Positions 24,861 through 33,773 of a DNA stretch of 64,000 nucleotides are shown here, piece by piece. Source of the stretch: Amycolatopsis sp. A133 (lineage in GTDB: Bacteria; Actinomycetota; Actinomycetes; Mycobacteriales; Pseudonocardiaceae); NCBI RefSeq assembly GCF_031082405.1, contig NZ_JAVHJU010000003.1, forward strand, positions 189,219 through 253,218, read 5' to 3'. The translations under genes and the position numbers were made by a program. Numbering within the stretch: position 1 is the stretch's first letter; each line of letters opens with the position of its first letter. The notes below the pieces were generated by a model. It ran no database searches and was not told the DNA's origin. It saw only the letters and a list, made by a program, of their open reading frames with translations.

Positions 24861-27137
24861 ATGCACCTGAGACGTCCATTCGTCTTGGCCGCGAGCGGCG
24901 CGCTGATCGCCGCGGTGTGCACGACCACCACCGCCCAGGCCCAGCCCGCCACCCCGAACGCCGTGCCCGACGCCCAGACCCTGGCCGTGTCGGCGGCGGC
25001 CGGTCTCGTGGCGAGCAGGCCCGCTGCGCTGCACGCGAGCGCGGACGACGTTTTCCTCGCCCAGAAGGCGATTTCCTCGACCAACGGCCTCAAGTACATC
25101 CCCTACGAGCGCGCCTACAAGGGCCTGCCCGTGGTGGGCGGCGACTTCGTGGTGGCGACCGACTCCACCGGCCAGGTGCTCGGCACCTCCGTCGCGCAGG
25201 ACCGGACGATCGACCTCGCCACCACCACCGCGAAGGTCTCGAAGGCCGCGGCCGAGGCGACCGCGCGGCAGCAGCTGTCCGCCGTGGACAGCGTGAGCCC
25301 GGCGCAGCAGGTCGTCTACGCGCTCGGCACGCCGGCGCTGGCGTGGAAGAGCACCGTCGCCGGCCGCGACGCCGAGGGCCCGAGCCTGCTCGACGTCATC
25401 GTCGACGCCGCCACCGGCAAGGTGCTCCGCACGCAGGAACACGTCATGAACGGTGACGGCACCAGCGCGTGGAACCGCCCGAACCCGGTGCACCTCGACA
25501 CCACGCAGTCCGGCAGCACGTACTCGCTGAAGGACCCGAGCCTCACTAACGTCTCCTGCCAGGACGCGGCCAGCAACACCACCTTCAGCGGCCCGGACGA
25601 CCTGTGGGGCAACGGCAACGCCACCAGCCGCGAAACCGGCTGCGTCGACGCCCTGTTCGCCGCGCAGACCGAGAAGAAGATGCTCACGCAGTGGCTGGGC
25701 CGCAACGGCTTCGACGGCAGCGGCGGCGGCTGGCCGATCCGCGTCGGCCTGAACGACCAGAACGCCTACTACGACGGCAGCCAGGTCCAGATCGGCAAGA
25801 ACACCAACGGCCAGTGGATCAGCTCGCTGGACGTCGTCGCGCACGAGCTCGGCCACGGCATCGACGACCACACCCCGGGCGGGATCTCCGGCGCGGGCAC
25901 GCAGGAGTTCGTCGCGGACGTCTTCGGCGCCTCGACCGAGTGGTTCGCCAACGAGCCGTCGGGCGGCGACGTCCCGGACTTCCTCGTCGGCGAGACGATC
26001 AACCTGGTCGGCTCCGGCCCGATCCGCAACATGTACAACCCGTCGGCGCTGGGCGACAAGAACTGCTACGACAGCAGCGTCCCCAACGGTGAGGTGCACG
26101 CGGCCGCCGGCCCCGGCAACCACTGGTTCTACCTGCTGGCCGAGGGCACGAACCCGGCCAACGGGCAGCCGACCAGCACGACGTGCAACAGCTCGTCGAT
26201 CACCGGCCTCGGTGTCCAGAACGCGGTGAAGATCTTCTACAACGCGATGCTGCTCAAGACCTCCAGCAGCTCGTACCTGAAGTACCGCACCTGGACGCTG
26301 ACCGCCGCGAAGAACCTGTTCCCGGGCAGCTGCACCGAGTTCAACACCGTCAAGGCGGCGTGGGACGCGATCAGCGTGCCGGCGCAGTCGGCCGACCCGA
26401 CGTGCTCGGCGACCGGCACGGTCACCGTGTCCAACCCGGGCAACCAGTCCACCACGACCGGCGCTTCGGTGAACCTGCCGCTGTCGGCCAGCGGCGGCAC
26501 CGCGCCGTACACCTGGTCGGCCACCGGCCTGCCGGCCGGCCTGTCGATCAACGCCTCCACCGGCACGATCTCGGGCACCGCGACCACCGCGGGCACCTCG
26601 AACGTCACGGTGACGGCGAAGGACGCGGCCGGCAAGACCGGCACGGCGTCGTTCAGCTGGACGGTCGGCACCACCGGCGGCTGCTCCGGCCAGAAGGTCG
26701 CCAACGGCGGCTTCGAGTCGGGCAGCACCAGCTGGACCGGGACGACCGGCTCCATCGGCCAGTGGGCCGCGGACGGCCAGGCCGCGCACGGCGGCACGTA
26801 TTCGTCGTGGCTGGACGGGTACGGCACCACGCACACCGAGTCGATCGCGCAGTCGGTGAGCATCCCGGCGGGCTGCCACGCCAGCCTGACGTTCTACCTG
26901 CACATCGACAGCGCGGAGACGACCACCTCCACCGCCTACGACAAGCTGACCGTCACCAACGGCAGCGCGACGCTGGGCAGCTACTCCAACCTGAACAAGG
27001 CGTCCGGGTACGCGCTCAAGACCATCGACGTCTCGTCGGCGGCCGGCGGCACCCTCGCGCTCAAGTTCACCGGCACCGAGGACAGCTCGCTGCAGACCTC
27101 GTTCGTCATCGACGACGTGGCCGTCACGCTGAGCTGA
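24861..27137 (+). CDS. secreted M4 (thermolysin-type) zinc metalloprotease
   Basis: The 758-residue preproenzyme has a signal peptide (1-28), a propeptide (about 30-200) and an M4 catalytic domain (about 205-515). Zinc ligands are His328 and His332 in HELGH and a Glu near 349 in AGTQEFVAD; EVHAAAGPGNHWFYL carries the second active-site His. A putative Ig-like (He_PIG type) module (about 525-600) and a jelly-roll module (about 610-758, GGFESGSTSWTG) follow. The spacing from HELGH to Glu is shorter than in thermolysin by about three residues. GGAGGA at 24846-24851 supports ATG 24861. It digests external protein. Confidence 0.92.
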   Translation: MHLRRPFVLAASGALIAAVCTTTTAQAQPATPNAVPDAQTLAVSAAAGLVASRPAALHASADDVFLAQKAISSTNGLKYIPYERAYKGLPVVGGDFVVATDSTGQVLGTSVAQDRTIDLATTTAKVSKAAAEATARQQLSAVDSVSPAQQVVYALGTPALAWKSTVAGRDAEGPSLLDVIVDAATGKVLRTQEHVMNGDGTSAWNRPNPVHLDTTQSGSTYSLKDPSLTNVSCQDAASNTTFSGPDDLWGNGNATSRETGCVDALFAAQTEKKMLTQWLGRNGFDGSGGGWPIRVGLNDQNAYYDGSQVQIGKNTNGQWISSLDVVAHELGHGIDDHTPGGISGAGTQEFVADVFGASTEWFANEPSGGDVPDFLVGETINLVGSGPIRNMYNPSALGDKNCYDSSVPNGEVHAAAGPGNHWFYLLAEGTNPANGQPTSTTCNSSSITGLGVQNAVKIFYNAMLLKTSSSSYLKYRTWTLTAAKNLFPGSCTEFNTVKAAWDAISVPAQSADPTCSATGTVTVSNPGNQSTTTGASVNLPLSASGGTAPYTWSATGLPAGLSINASTGTISGTATTAGTSNVTVTAKDAAGKTGTASFSWTVGTTGGCSGQKVANGGFESGSTSWTGTTGSIGQWAADGQAAHGGTYSSWLDGYGTTHTESIAQSVSIPAGCHASLTFYLHIDSAETTTSTAYDKLTVTNGSATLGSYSNLNKASGYALKTIDVSSAAGGTLALKFTGTEDSSLQTSFVIDDVAVTLS

Positions 27138-27159
27138 CGCCGGATCACTGAATAGCTGG

Positions 27160-27191
27160 AGCGGGGAGGCCGGGAAACCGGTCTCCCCGCT
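27160..27191 (+). terminator. intrinsic terminator-like hairpin after the M4 protease
   Basis: A 14-bp stem (27160-27173 with 27178-27191, one G-U pair) closes a GAAA tetraloop, 22 nt after the stop codon, and is followed by TTCTGCGTTTT. GNRA loops of this kind are very stable. Confidence 0.85.
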
Positions 27192-27219
27192 TCTGCGTTT
27201 TCCGGAGCAGAATCGGCGC

Positions 27220-27384
27220 ATGGACACCGAATGCACGCCGACGCCGAACTGGACGGCCCCGGCATAGGGCGACCTCGACGAGGAGCAGCTGGCGACCCTC
27301 AAGAAGCTGACCGAGCGCTACTGCGTCGTGTTCCAGTCCCTGCGGACGCCGCCGGAGTTCGCCGTCACGCTTTCGGCGAACTGA
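27220..27384 (+). pseudogene. remnant of an OsmC-family gene
   Basis: A frame from ATG 27220 is broken by TAG at 27265-27267. It then encodes 39 residues (DLDEEQLATLKKLTERYCVV, FQSLRTPPEFAVTL) ending at TGA 27382-27384. That segment matches the C-terminal helix-strand unit of OsmC/Ohr peroxiredoxins, including the second conserved Cys in YCVV. The N-terminal two thirds of the family, about 90 residues, are missing. It is a decayed gene left between the protease and the ABC operon. Confidence 0.65.
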
Positions 27385-27463
27385 ATCGTCTCCGGGAGAA
27401 ACCCGGAGGACAAAGCGGACAGCGTGCCCTAGCTTGTCGGGGGTCACCGGAAGGGGAGCCGAC

Positions 27464-28450
27464 ATGCCCGACATGCCACAGCCGGAACCGGACGTCGCCG
27501 TCCGGGTACGCGGGCTCGTGAAGACCTATGGTTCGACCCGCGCGCTCGACGGCGTCGACCTCGATATCCCGGCCGGGCGGGTGCTCGGCCTGCTCGGCCC
27601 GAACGGGGCCGGGAAAACCACCACCGTCCGCATCCTGACCACGCTGCTGCGCCCGGATTCGGGGTCGGCGCACGTGGCCGGGTACGACGTCCTGGCCGAG
27701 CCCGACGAGGTGCGGCAGCGGATCGGGTTGTCCGGCCAGTACGCCGCCGTCGACGAGAACCTCACCGGGTACGAAAACCTGTACATGGTCGGGCGGCTCT
27801 ACGGCAGGCGGAAGGCTTCGGCCCGCTCGCGGGCCCGTGAGCTGCTCGCGCGGTTCCGGCTCGAGGAGGCCGCCGACCGGCCGGCGAAGGGTTATTCCGG
27901 GGGCATGCGCCGCCGGCTGGACCTGGCCGGCGCGCTGGTCGGCGAGCCGAGCGTCGTCGTGCTGGACGAGCCCACCACCGGCCTCGACCCCGGCGGGCGG
28001 CTCGACACCTGGGCGGTCATCAAGGAGCTCGTGGCCGACGGCACGACCGTGCTGCTGACCACCCAGTACCTCGAAGAAGCCGACCAGCTCGCCGACTCGA
28101 TCGTGGTGATCGACCACGGCCGGGTGATCGCCCGCGGCACGGCGGACGAGCTGAAGGCCCAGATCGGCGGCGAGCGGCTGGAGCTGGTCGTCGCGTCGGT
28201 CGCGGACCTGCCGGTCACCCTGGACGTGCTGCGCGCGGTCGGCACCGGCGAACCGTCCAGCGACGACCACACGCGGCGGGCGGAGATCTTCGTGGACACC
28301 GGCCCGAAGGCGCTCATCGAGGCCCTGCGGCGGCTCGACTCGCACGGCATCGTGGTCCAGGACGTCGGGCTGCACCGGCCGACGCTGGACGACGTGTTCC
28401 TGTCCCTGACCGGCCACGGCGCCGCAGCCACCGAGGAGGCGGCGAAGTGA
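27464..28450 (+). CDS. ABC transporter ATP-binding protein, DrrA type
   Basis: The 328-residue ATPase has Walker A GPNGAGKT, the signature YSGGMRRRL, Walker B VVVLDEP and a C-terminal DrrA-type domain (about 235-315) ending in LDDVFLSLTG. DrrA subunits energise export of hydrophobic drugs or lipids with one DrrB permease. AAGGGGA lies about 6 nt before ATG 27464. It overlaps its permease gene by 4 nt. The exported molecule is not indicated by neighbours. Confidence 0.9.
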   Translation: MPDMPQPEPDVAVRVRGLVKTYGSTRALDGVDLDIPAGRVLGLLGPNGAGKTTTVRILTTLLRPDSGSAHVAGYDVLAEPDEVRQRIGLSGQYAAVDENLTGYENLYMVGRLYGRRKASARSRARELLARFRLEEAADRPAKGYSGGMRRRLDLAGALVGEPSVVVLDEPTTGLDPGGRLDTWAVIKELVADGTTVLLTTQYLEEADQLADSIVVIDHGRVIARGTADELKAQIGGERLELVVASVADLPVTLDVLRAVGTGEPSSDDHTRRAEIFVDTGPKALIEALRRLDSHGIVVQDVGLHRPTLDDVFLSLTGHGAAATEEAAK

Positions 28451-29250
28451 ACGCGCTCACGAAGAGCATTTCCGACGGCGGCATCGTCACGTGGCGCAAC
28501 CTGATGACCGTCCGCCGCAACCCCGATTGGCTGATGTCGGCGACCCTGCAGCCGATCATGTTCGTGCTGCTGTTCGCCTACGTCTTCGGCAACGCGATCG
28601 GCGGCGAAGCGGGCGGCGCGGCGTACCGCGAGTTCCTCATCGCCGGGATCTTCGCCCAGACGGTGGCTTTCAACTCGGCGTTCACGGTCATCGGCTTCGC
28701 CAACGACCTGCAGAAGGGCATCATCGACCGGTTCCGCTCGCTCCCGATGTCCCGCATCGCGGTGGTCCTCGGCCGCACGACGTCGGACCTGGTGGTCAGC
28801 GTGGTGGCGCTGGTGGTGATGTCGGCCTGCGGGCTGCTCGTCGGCTGGCGGATCCGCGGCAGCTTCTGGGACGCGCTGCTGGGTTACCTGGTGATGCTGA
28901 TGTTCGCGTGGGCCCTGACGTGGGTGGGCGCCCTGATCGGCCTGGCGGCGCGCAGCGTCGAGGTCGCCCAGAGCGCGGGCCTGGTCTGGATGTTCCCGCT
29001 GAGCTTCATCAGCTCGGCGTTCGTCCCGACGGACACCCTGCCCCCGTTCCTGAAGGCGATCGCGGACTGGAACCCGTTCTCGGCGGTGATCAACGCCACG
29101 CGGGACCTGTTCGGCAACCGGTTCGGCGCCCCGCCGACGGGCTGGCCCGCGGAGAACGCGGCGCTGTACGCGATCCTGTGCTGCGTGGCGATCATCGTGA
29201 TCTTCGCCCCGCTGGCGACGGCGCGGTACCGGCGGGTGGCGAGCAAGTAG
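28447..29250 (+). CDS. ABC transporter permease, DrrB type (ABC-2)
   Basis: The 267-residue protein has six predicted membrane segments, the first near residues 35-55 (MFVLLFAYVFGNAIGG), and the ABC-2 motif near IIDRFRSLPMSR. The C-terminal segments contain LIGLAARSVEVAQSAGLVW and a final helix near 240-260. The GTG start overlaps the ATPase stop (GTGA). It forms a two-gene exporter of the daunorubicin-resistance class. Confidence 0.9.
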   Translation: MNALTKSISDGGIVTWRNLMTVRRNPDWLMSATLQPIMFVLLFAYVFGNAIGGEAGGAAYREFLIAGIFAQTVAFNSAFTVIGFANDLQKGIIDRFRSLPMSRIAVVLGRTTSDLVVSVVALVVMSACGLLVGWRIRGSFWDALLGYLVMLMFAWALTWVGALIGLAARSVEVAQSAGLVWMFPLSFISSAFVPTDTLPPFLKAIADWNPFSAVINATRDLFGNRFGAPPTGWPAENAALYAILCCVAIIVIFAPLATARYRRVASK

Positions 29251-29274
29251 CAGGGCAGTCCGAAGGGGACCGGC

Positions 29275-29700
29275 TCAGTCCTCTTCGGACAGCTCCACGA
29301 TCGGGATCGCCCGTTTCGCCTGCCGGGCCTTCGCTTGGTGATCGGCCAGGAACGGGTACTGCTGCTCCAGCTCCGTCCACGTCCGCACGTAGTCCGCGCC
29401 GAGCAGCGGCAGCGCCTCCGCGTCGAACTCGCGGCCGTCCACCTCGACCCGGACCCGCGAGTCGGCTTCGAGGTTCAGGTACCAGTCCGGGTGGCGGGGC
29501 GCGCCCACGTTGGACGCCACCACCAGCCACCGGTTGCCGTCGCGGTGGACCATCATCGGGACCGTGCGGGGTTCGCCGGAGATGCGGCCCGTCGTCGTGA
29601 GCAGCGCCAGGCGCTCCCGGTGCATGCCCTCGACCTCGCCACCCGCCCGGAACTGCTCGATCACCCGGCGGTTGGTCTCCCGGATGTCCACGACGGTCAC
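29275..29700 (-). CDS. deazaflavin (F420)-dependent nitroreductase family protein
   Basis: A 141-residue protein of the DUF385/Ddn family: RLALLTTTGRISGEPRTVPM at the F420-binding region, WLVVASNVGAPRHPDWYLNL, and a C-terminal FLADHQAKA motif. Family members use reduced F420 to reduce quinones or nitro compounds, or bind heme or flavin. GTG 29700 overlaps the stop of the upstream membrane-protein gene, so it is the second gene of a two-gene operon. Confidence 0.85.
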   Translation of the reverse strand: MTVVDIRETNRRVIEQFRAGGEVEGMHRERLALLTTTGRISGEPRTVPMMVHRDGNRWLVVASNVGAPRHPDWYLNLEADSRVRVEVDGREFDAEALPLLGADYVRTWTELEQQYPFLADHQAKARQAKRAIPIVELSEED

Positions 29701-30248
29701 CGGTCGTAGTAGCGGGTCGGCGGGTCCTGCTGGGTCCACTGCTGCCGGGTCGGCGGCGGCTGCTGCGGCGCCGCGCTCTGCTGGGTGCGGCGCCGGTGCA
29801 GCGTCCGGGCGCTGGCCGCCATGCTGTTCACCACCGCGGCGATCGCCAGGCCGATCACCAGGTTGATCACCGCCGTGGCGATCTTGGCGCTCGGCGCGAC
29901 CGCCAGGGTCAGCGGCAGCACCACCGCGATCAGCGTGACCAGGACCATGATCCAGCCGAAGAACTGGGACGGCGCCGGCGTCGCCACGCTCAGCAGGTGC
30001 ATCAGCCCGGTGGCGAGCAGGGCCACCGCGGCGGCGACCAGCGCGTACGTCGTGGTGCTCGCGTTGCCCCAGACGCCTTCCCCTTTTGGGGCCAGTACTT
30101 CGACCTCGAAGATCCCGCGCGCGATCAGCAGCCCGACGACGGCGAGCAGGGCCGCGACCACCGCCGTCGCCACGCCGCCCGCCCACAGGCGCCGCGCGTC
30201 GATCCCCGGGCGGACGTCCTGGGGCTGGTTCCCGTAGTAGTCGGACAT
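29697..30248 (-). CDS. four-helix membrane protein (DUF6069-like)
   Basis: The 183-residue protein has four hydrophobic segments, near residues 23-45, 62-85, 93-115 and 120-145, and a Gln/Pro-rich cytoplasmic tail (about 150-183). The layout fits DUF6069-type proteins, whose function is unknown. It is the first gene of an operon with the F420-type reductase, so a membrane redox role is possible but unproven. Confidence 0.7.
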   Translation of the reverse strand: MSDYYGNQPQDVRPGIDARRLWAGGVATAVVAALLAVVGLLIARGIFEVEVLAPKGEGVWGNASTTTYALVAAAVALLATGLMHLLSVATPAPSQFFGWIMVLVTLIAVVLPLTLAVAPSAKIATAVINLVIGLAIAAVVNSMAASARTLHRRRTQQSAAPQQPPPTRQQWTQQDPPTRYYDR

Positions 30249-30315
30249 CAGAGCCTTCCTGGGTCGGCTGCGCCTCTCACCGCCGATTGTCCCCCGTTTC
30301 GGCCCCGGCCGCGAT

Positions 30316-30346
30316 TTGCGCTGGAGTGCACTCCAGCTCGTAGCGT
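30316..30346 (+). promoter_or_regulatory. MerR-type promoter with a 19-bp spacer and a 16-bp palindrome
   Basis: TTGCGC at 30316-30321 and TAGCGT at 30341-30346 are -35 and -10 elements 19 bp apart, the over-long spacing characteristic of MerR-activated promoters. Within it, CTGGAGTGCACTCCAG at 30321-30336 is a perfect palindrome, the expected MerR-family binding site. The -10 ends 7 nt before ATG 30354, so the transcript is probably leaderless. No MerR gene is nearby. Confidence 0.75.
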
Positions 30347-30353
30347 CGGATCC

Positions 30354-31319
30354 ATGACCTCCGCACAGCACAAGATCGGTTCGGGCTTCGGCGCCACCAC
30401 CACCGCTGCCGAAGCCGTCGCAGGCGTCGACCTCACCGGGAAGCTCGCCGTCGTCACCGGCGGTTACTCCGGGATCGGCCTCGAAACCACCCGCGCGCTG
30501 ACCGGCGCCGGCGCCCACGTCGTCGTCCCGGCGCGCCGCCGTGCCACCGCCGAAGAAGCGCTGGCCGAGGTGGAGAACGTCGAGGTCGGCGAGCTGGACC
30601 TGGGCGATCTCGACAGCGTCCGCGCGTTCGCCGAGGGCTTCTTGGCGGCCGGACGGCGGATCGACCTCTTCATCGCGAACGCCGGCATCATGGCCTGCCC
30701 CGAGACCCGCGTCGGCCCGGGCTGGGAGGCCCAGTTCGCCACCAACCACCTCGGCCACTTTGCGCTGGTCAACCGGCTGTGGCCGGCGATCGCCGAGGGC
30801 GCCCGCGTCGTTTCGCTGTCCTCGCGCGGCCACCACTACTCGCCCATCCGCTGGGACGACGTCCACTTCGAAAACGGTTACGAAAAGTGGCAGGCCTACG
30901 GGCAGGCCAAGACCGCGAACGTGCTCTTCGCCGTCCGGCTCGACGAACTGGGTGCCGAGAAGGGCGTCCACGCGTTCGCGCTGCACCCCGGCGGCATCAT
31001 GACGCCGCTGCAGCGGCACCTGCCCCGGGAAGAAATGATCGAACGCGGCTGGATCGACGAGGCCGGGAACTACCTGATGGCGTTCAAGACCCCCGAACAG
31101 GGCGCGGCGACCACGGTCTGGGCCGCGACTTCGCCGCAGCTGGCCGGGCTCGGCGGGCTGTACCTGGAGGACTGCGACGTCGCCGAGCTCGCCCCGGAGG
31201 ACGCCGAGGGGCTCGCCGCCGGCGGCGTCCGCCGGTACGCCCTCGACCGCGAGGAGGCCACACGCTTGTGGACGTTGTCGGCGCAGCTGACCGGCGTGGA
31301 TGCGTTCGCGCAGCGGTGA
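30354..31319 (+). CDS. short-chain dehydrogenase/reductase under MerR-type control
   Basis: The 321-residue SDR has TGGYSGIG, NAG (FIANAGIM) and the catalytic YGQAK, with FATNHLGHFALVN as in retinol-dehydrogenase-like members. The LHPGGIMTPLQRHLP region shapes the substrate site. It is a probable NADP(H)-dependent oxidoreductase. The promoter has the 19-bp spacer and palindrome of MerR regulation, so expression probably responds to an electrophile, drug or metal sensed by an unlinked MerR protein. Confidence 0.87.
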   Translation: MTSAQHKIGSGFGATTTAAEAVAGVDLTGKLAVVTGGYSGIGLETTRALTGAGAHVVVPARRRATAEEALAEVENVEVGELDLGDLDSVRAFAEGFLAAGRRIDLFIANAGIMACPETRVGPGWEAQFATNHLGHFALVNRLWPAIAEGARVVSLSSRGHHYSPIRWDDVHFENGYEKWQAYGQAKTANVLFAVRLDELGAEKGVHAFALHPGGIMTPLQRHLPREEMIERGWIDEAGNYLMAFKTPEQGAATTVWAATSPQLAGLGGLYLEDCDVAELAPEDAEGLAAGGVRRYALDREEATRLWTLSAQLTGVDAFAQR

Positions 31320-31367
31320 TGGCGACCTGACTGTCACATCGGCGGGCTCCCGGACGATACTTCCTTC

Positions 31368-33197
31368 GTGATCTTCCGACGTTTGCCGTCCACGGGTCCG
31401 GGGTATCCGCCGCCTGTGTCCGACGAAGCCGGGAGAACGGGGCGCCCGCCGACGAGCGACGGGGCGGACGTGACGCACGGGCGTTACGCGCTCGGTGAGT
31501 TCACGATCACCCCACGCCAGGCCCTCGACGACGAGCGGCCGCCGGCGCTGCTGGGCGGGCGCTACGAAGTCGGCAGGCTGATCGGCAGCGGCGGCACGGC
31601 CCGGGTCTACCGCGCCTACGACGTGCGGCTGACGCGCGAGGTCGCCGTCAAGATCTACGACCGCGACGCGGTGGCGCTCGACCAGCGCCGCCGGCTGCGC
31701 GAGATGACGATCCAGGGCAGCATCAGCCACCCCGGCGTGGTGGCGCTGCTGGACAGCGGCACCGAGCACGGCCGGACGTACCTGGTGATGCAGCTGGTCG
31801 AGGGCGAAAACCTCGCGGAGCGGCTGCTGGGCGGCCCGATGACGGCCGCGGAGGTGACGGAGCTGGCCGACGGCCTCGCCGAGGCACTGACCCACGTGCA
31901 CGCGCGGCGCATCGTGCACCGCGACCTGAAGCCGGCCAACGTGTTCCTGTCCGCGGACGGTCCCCTGATCGGCGACTTCGGCATCGCCCACGCCTTGGAC
32001 GCCACCCACATCACGGGCACGGGCCTGATCCCGGGCACGGCGGCGTACCTGGCACCCGAGCAGGTGTGCGGCGAGCCGGCGGGCCCGCCCGCGGACGTGT
32101 ACGCCCTGGGGTTGATCCTCCTGGAATGCCTGACGGGCCAACGGGAGTACCTGGGCACGATGGTCGAGGCGGCAATGGCCCGGCTGAGCCGGCCGCCCCG
32201 GATCCCCGACGACGCCCCGGCGGCGCTGGCGTACACGCTCCGCCGGATGACGCAGCGCGAGCCCGCCGACCGGCCGAGCGCCGCGAAGGTGCTGGACATG
32301 TTGCACGCCCCGCCGCCGACGCTGCCGTGGAGCAGGACTGCGCGCAGCCCCCGCTGGCGTCGCCGCACGGCAGCGGCCGACGGTTTCGGCACGGCTGGGT
32401 CCGCTGGTGCGGATCAGGGGGAACGCAGCTCCGCTCCGGGCGCGGCAGGCCACGGTTCGCCCGCGGCGGACCTGGGACACCGCGATGCGAGCTCCGCAGA
32501 CCACGCTTGGCCCACCGCCGACCCGGGCTTCGCCCCGGACCCGGCCAGCGACGGTTGGCCCGCCGACCCGGCACACCACAACGCGGGTCTCGCTCCGGAC
32601 CCAGCAAGCGACGGTTGGCCCGAGGCGGAACCCGCCCACCACGACGCAAGCCCCACCCCCGGCCACGCCTGGTCCGCGGCCGGCGCGTCGGCTCCCAGCC
32701 CGGTACCCCGCAACCGCCCCACCGCAGGCCCGGCACCCCGGCACGAGCCCGTCCTCACCTCCGCCGAAGCCCCCACCCACCTCCACAACCTCCCCGCCGC
32801 AGCCCCGGCCGACAGCCCGAAACGCCGTCGGCTGGCCGCCGCGGCCGGGTTGACCGCGGCCGCGGTGGCGGCCGTTTCGGCGATGCTGCTGATCGAGCAG
32901 GAGCCCGGGACCGGCTCCCCCGCCCGGCCGCCCGCCGCGGACTCGCCTGCCGTTTCTTCCGTGCCCACGTCGTCCACTCCGCTCGCCGAATCCGGTACCC
33001 CCGGGCCGCGCCCCGCCTCCGGGGACTCCGGTGCGCGGCCGAGCACCAGCGGGCCGGCTCCGCTCGAACCCGCCGCCGTCACCCACCAGAACCCGGCTCC
33101 GCCCAACCAGCAACCGAAGCCGGTCAAGCCCGAGAAGACCGAGAAAGCCGAAAACCCGGGCAAGGGCAAAGGCAAGGGCCTCGGCCACGACTCCTGA
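31368..33197 (+). CDS. membrane-anchored Ser/Thr protein kinase (PknB type)
   Basis: The 609-residue kinase has a Hanks-type domain (about 63-325): glycine loop IGSGGTARVY, Lys in VAVKIY, catalytic HRDLKPAN with Asp186, DFG and the APEQ motif. A long Pro/Ala/His-rich linker (about 330-485) includes repeats of PDPASDGWP. One membrane helix (about 492-509) precedes a Pro/Lys-rich outer tail with no PASTA repeats. It probably senses an external or envelope cue. GTG 31368 lies 6 nt after GATACT, so the message may be leaderless. Confidence 0.9.
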   Translation: MIFRRLPSTGPGYPPPVSDEAGRTGRPPTSDGADVTHGRYALGEFTITPRQALDDERPPALLGGRYEVGRLIGSGGTARVYRAYDVRLTREVAVKIYDRDAVALDQRRRLREMTIQGSISHPGVVALLDSGTEHGRTYLVMQLVEGENLAERLLGGPMTAAEVTELADGLAEALTHVHARRIVHRDLKPANVFLSADGPLIGDFGIAHALDATHITGTGLIPGTAAYLAPEQVCGEPAGPPADVYALGLILLECLTGQREYLGTMVEAAMARLSRPPRIPDDAPAALAYTLRRMTQREPADRPSAAKVLDMLHAPPPTLPWSRTARSPRWRRRTAAADGFGTAGSAGADQGERSSAPGAAGHGSPAADLGHRDASSADHAWPTADPGFAPDPASDGWPADPAHHNAGLAPDPASDGWPEAEPAHHDASPTPGHAWSAAGASAPSPVPRNRPTAGPAPRHEPVLTSAEAPTHLHNLPAAAPADSPKRRRLAAAAGLTAAAVAAVSAMLLIEQEPGTGSPARPPAADSPAVSSVPTSSTPLAESGTPGPRPASGDSGARPSTSGPAPLEPAAVTHQNPAPPNQQPKPVKPEKTEKAENPGKGKGKGLGHDS

Positions 33198-33401
33198 GCG
33201 GGCGGCACGGGACCTCCGGCCAGCGGATCCGGGCCGAACGGCCCTAGTGCAAAAACCCGCCGAAACAGCGAGTAATTCAATTCCGGGAATTGGGACTCGA
33301 ACCAATAACGACGGGTAACCCGAGCCGCCTTCGTCCCGACACACTCCACGTGTCCGCCGGGAATCCCCTCCCGGCCGGTGAACGACATTTCGGAGGTCTG
33401 G

Positions 33402-33704
33402 ATGAGTGTCCATGCTGCCCTCGCGCGGCCGGTTTTCTCCACGCCGCGCGGCAGGCACGCCAAGCACCGTCCCGCGTGGCCGCGGGTCGCCGCCAGGGCA
33501 GTCTTCCTGATCAACGCGCTGATCTGCGCCGGTGCCGTCGTCGGTTTCGGGTGGCCGCCCGTGCTGCTCGTGGTGCCGGCCGCCGCGTTCCTGCTGCTCG
33601 TCGCGGGTGTCACGAAATTGCGGACCGCGAGCCGGAAGATCGACACGATCTTCGCCGAAGAATTGACCATGCAAGACACGATTTCCGAGCGCACCGAAAA
33701 TTGA
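33402..33704 (+). CDS. small two-helix membrane protein, hypothetical
   Basis: A 100-residue protein with two adjoining hydrophobic segments (about 33-52 and 54-72: VFLINALICAGAVVGFGW, PVLLVVPAAAFLLLVAGV) and a charged C-terminal helix. GGAGG at 33392-33396 supports ATG 33402 over an earlier in-frame GTG at 33378. No family is recognised. Confidence 0.6.
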   Translation: MSVHAALARPVFSTPRGRHAKHRPAWPRVAARAVFLINALICAGAVVGFGWPPVLLVVPAAAFLLLVAGVTKLRTASRKIDTIFAEELTMQDTISERTEN

Positions 33705-33773
33705 TCGACGCCGGGTGCCGGCGTGTCCGCGGCTCGGTCGATCATCGCCTTCGGCGGGCGCCGCTGACTGGCT

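Noticed and set aside
33210..33400. A functional tRNA gene
   Set aside because: Only a T-arm-like stem-loop is present; acceptor, D-arm and anticodon arms cannot be paired properly.
29697..33674. A 1325-codon open frame on the minus strand
   Set aside because: Only its last 183 codons (29697-30248) look like a real protein. The rest is antisense to the SDR and kinase genes.
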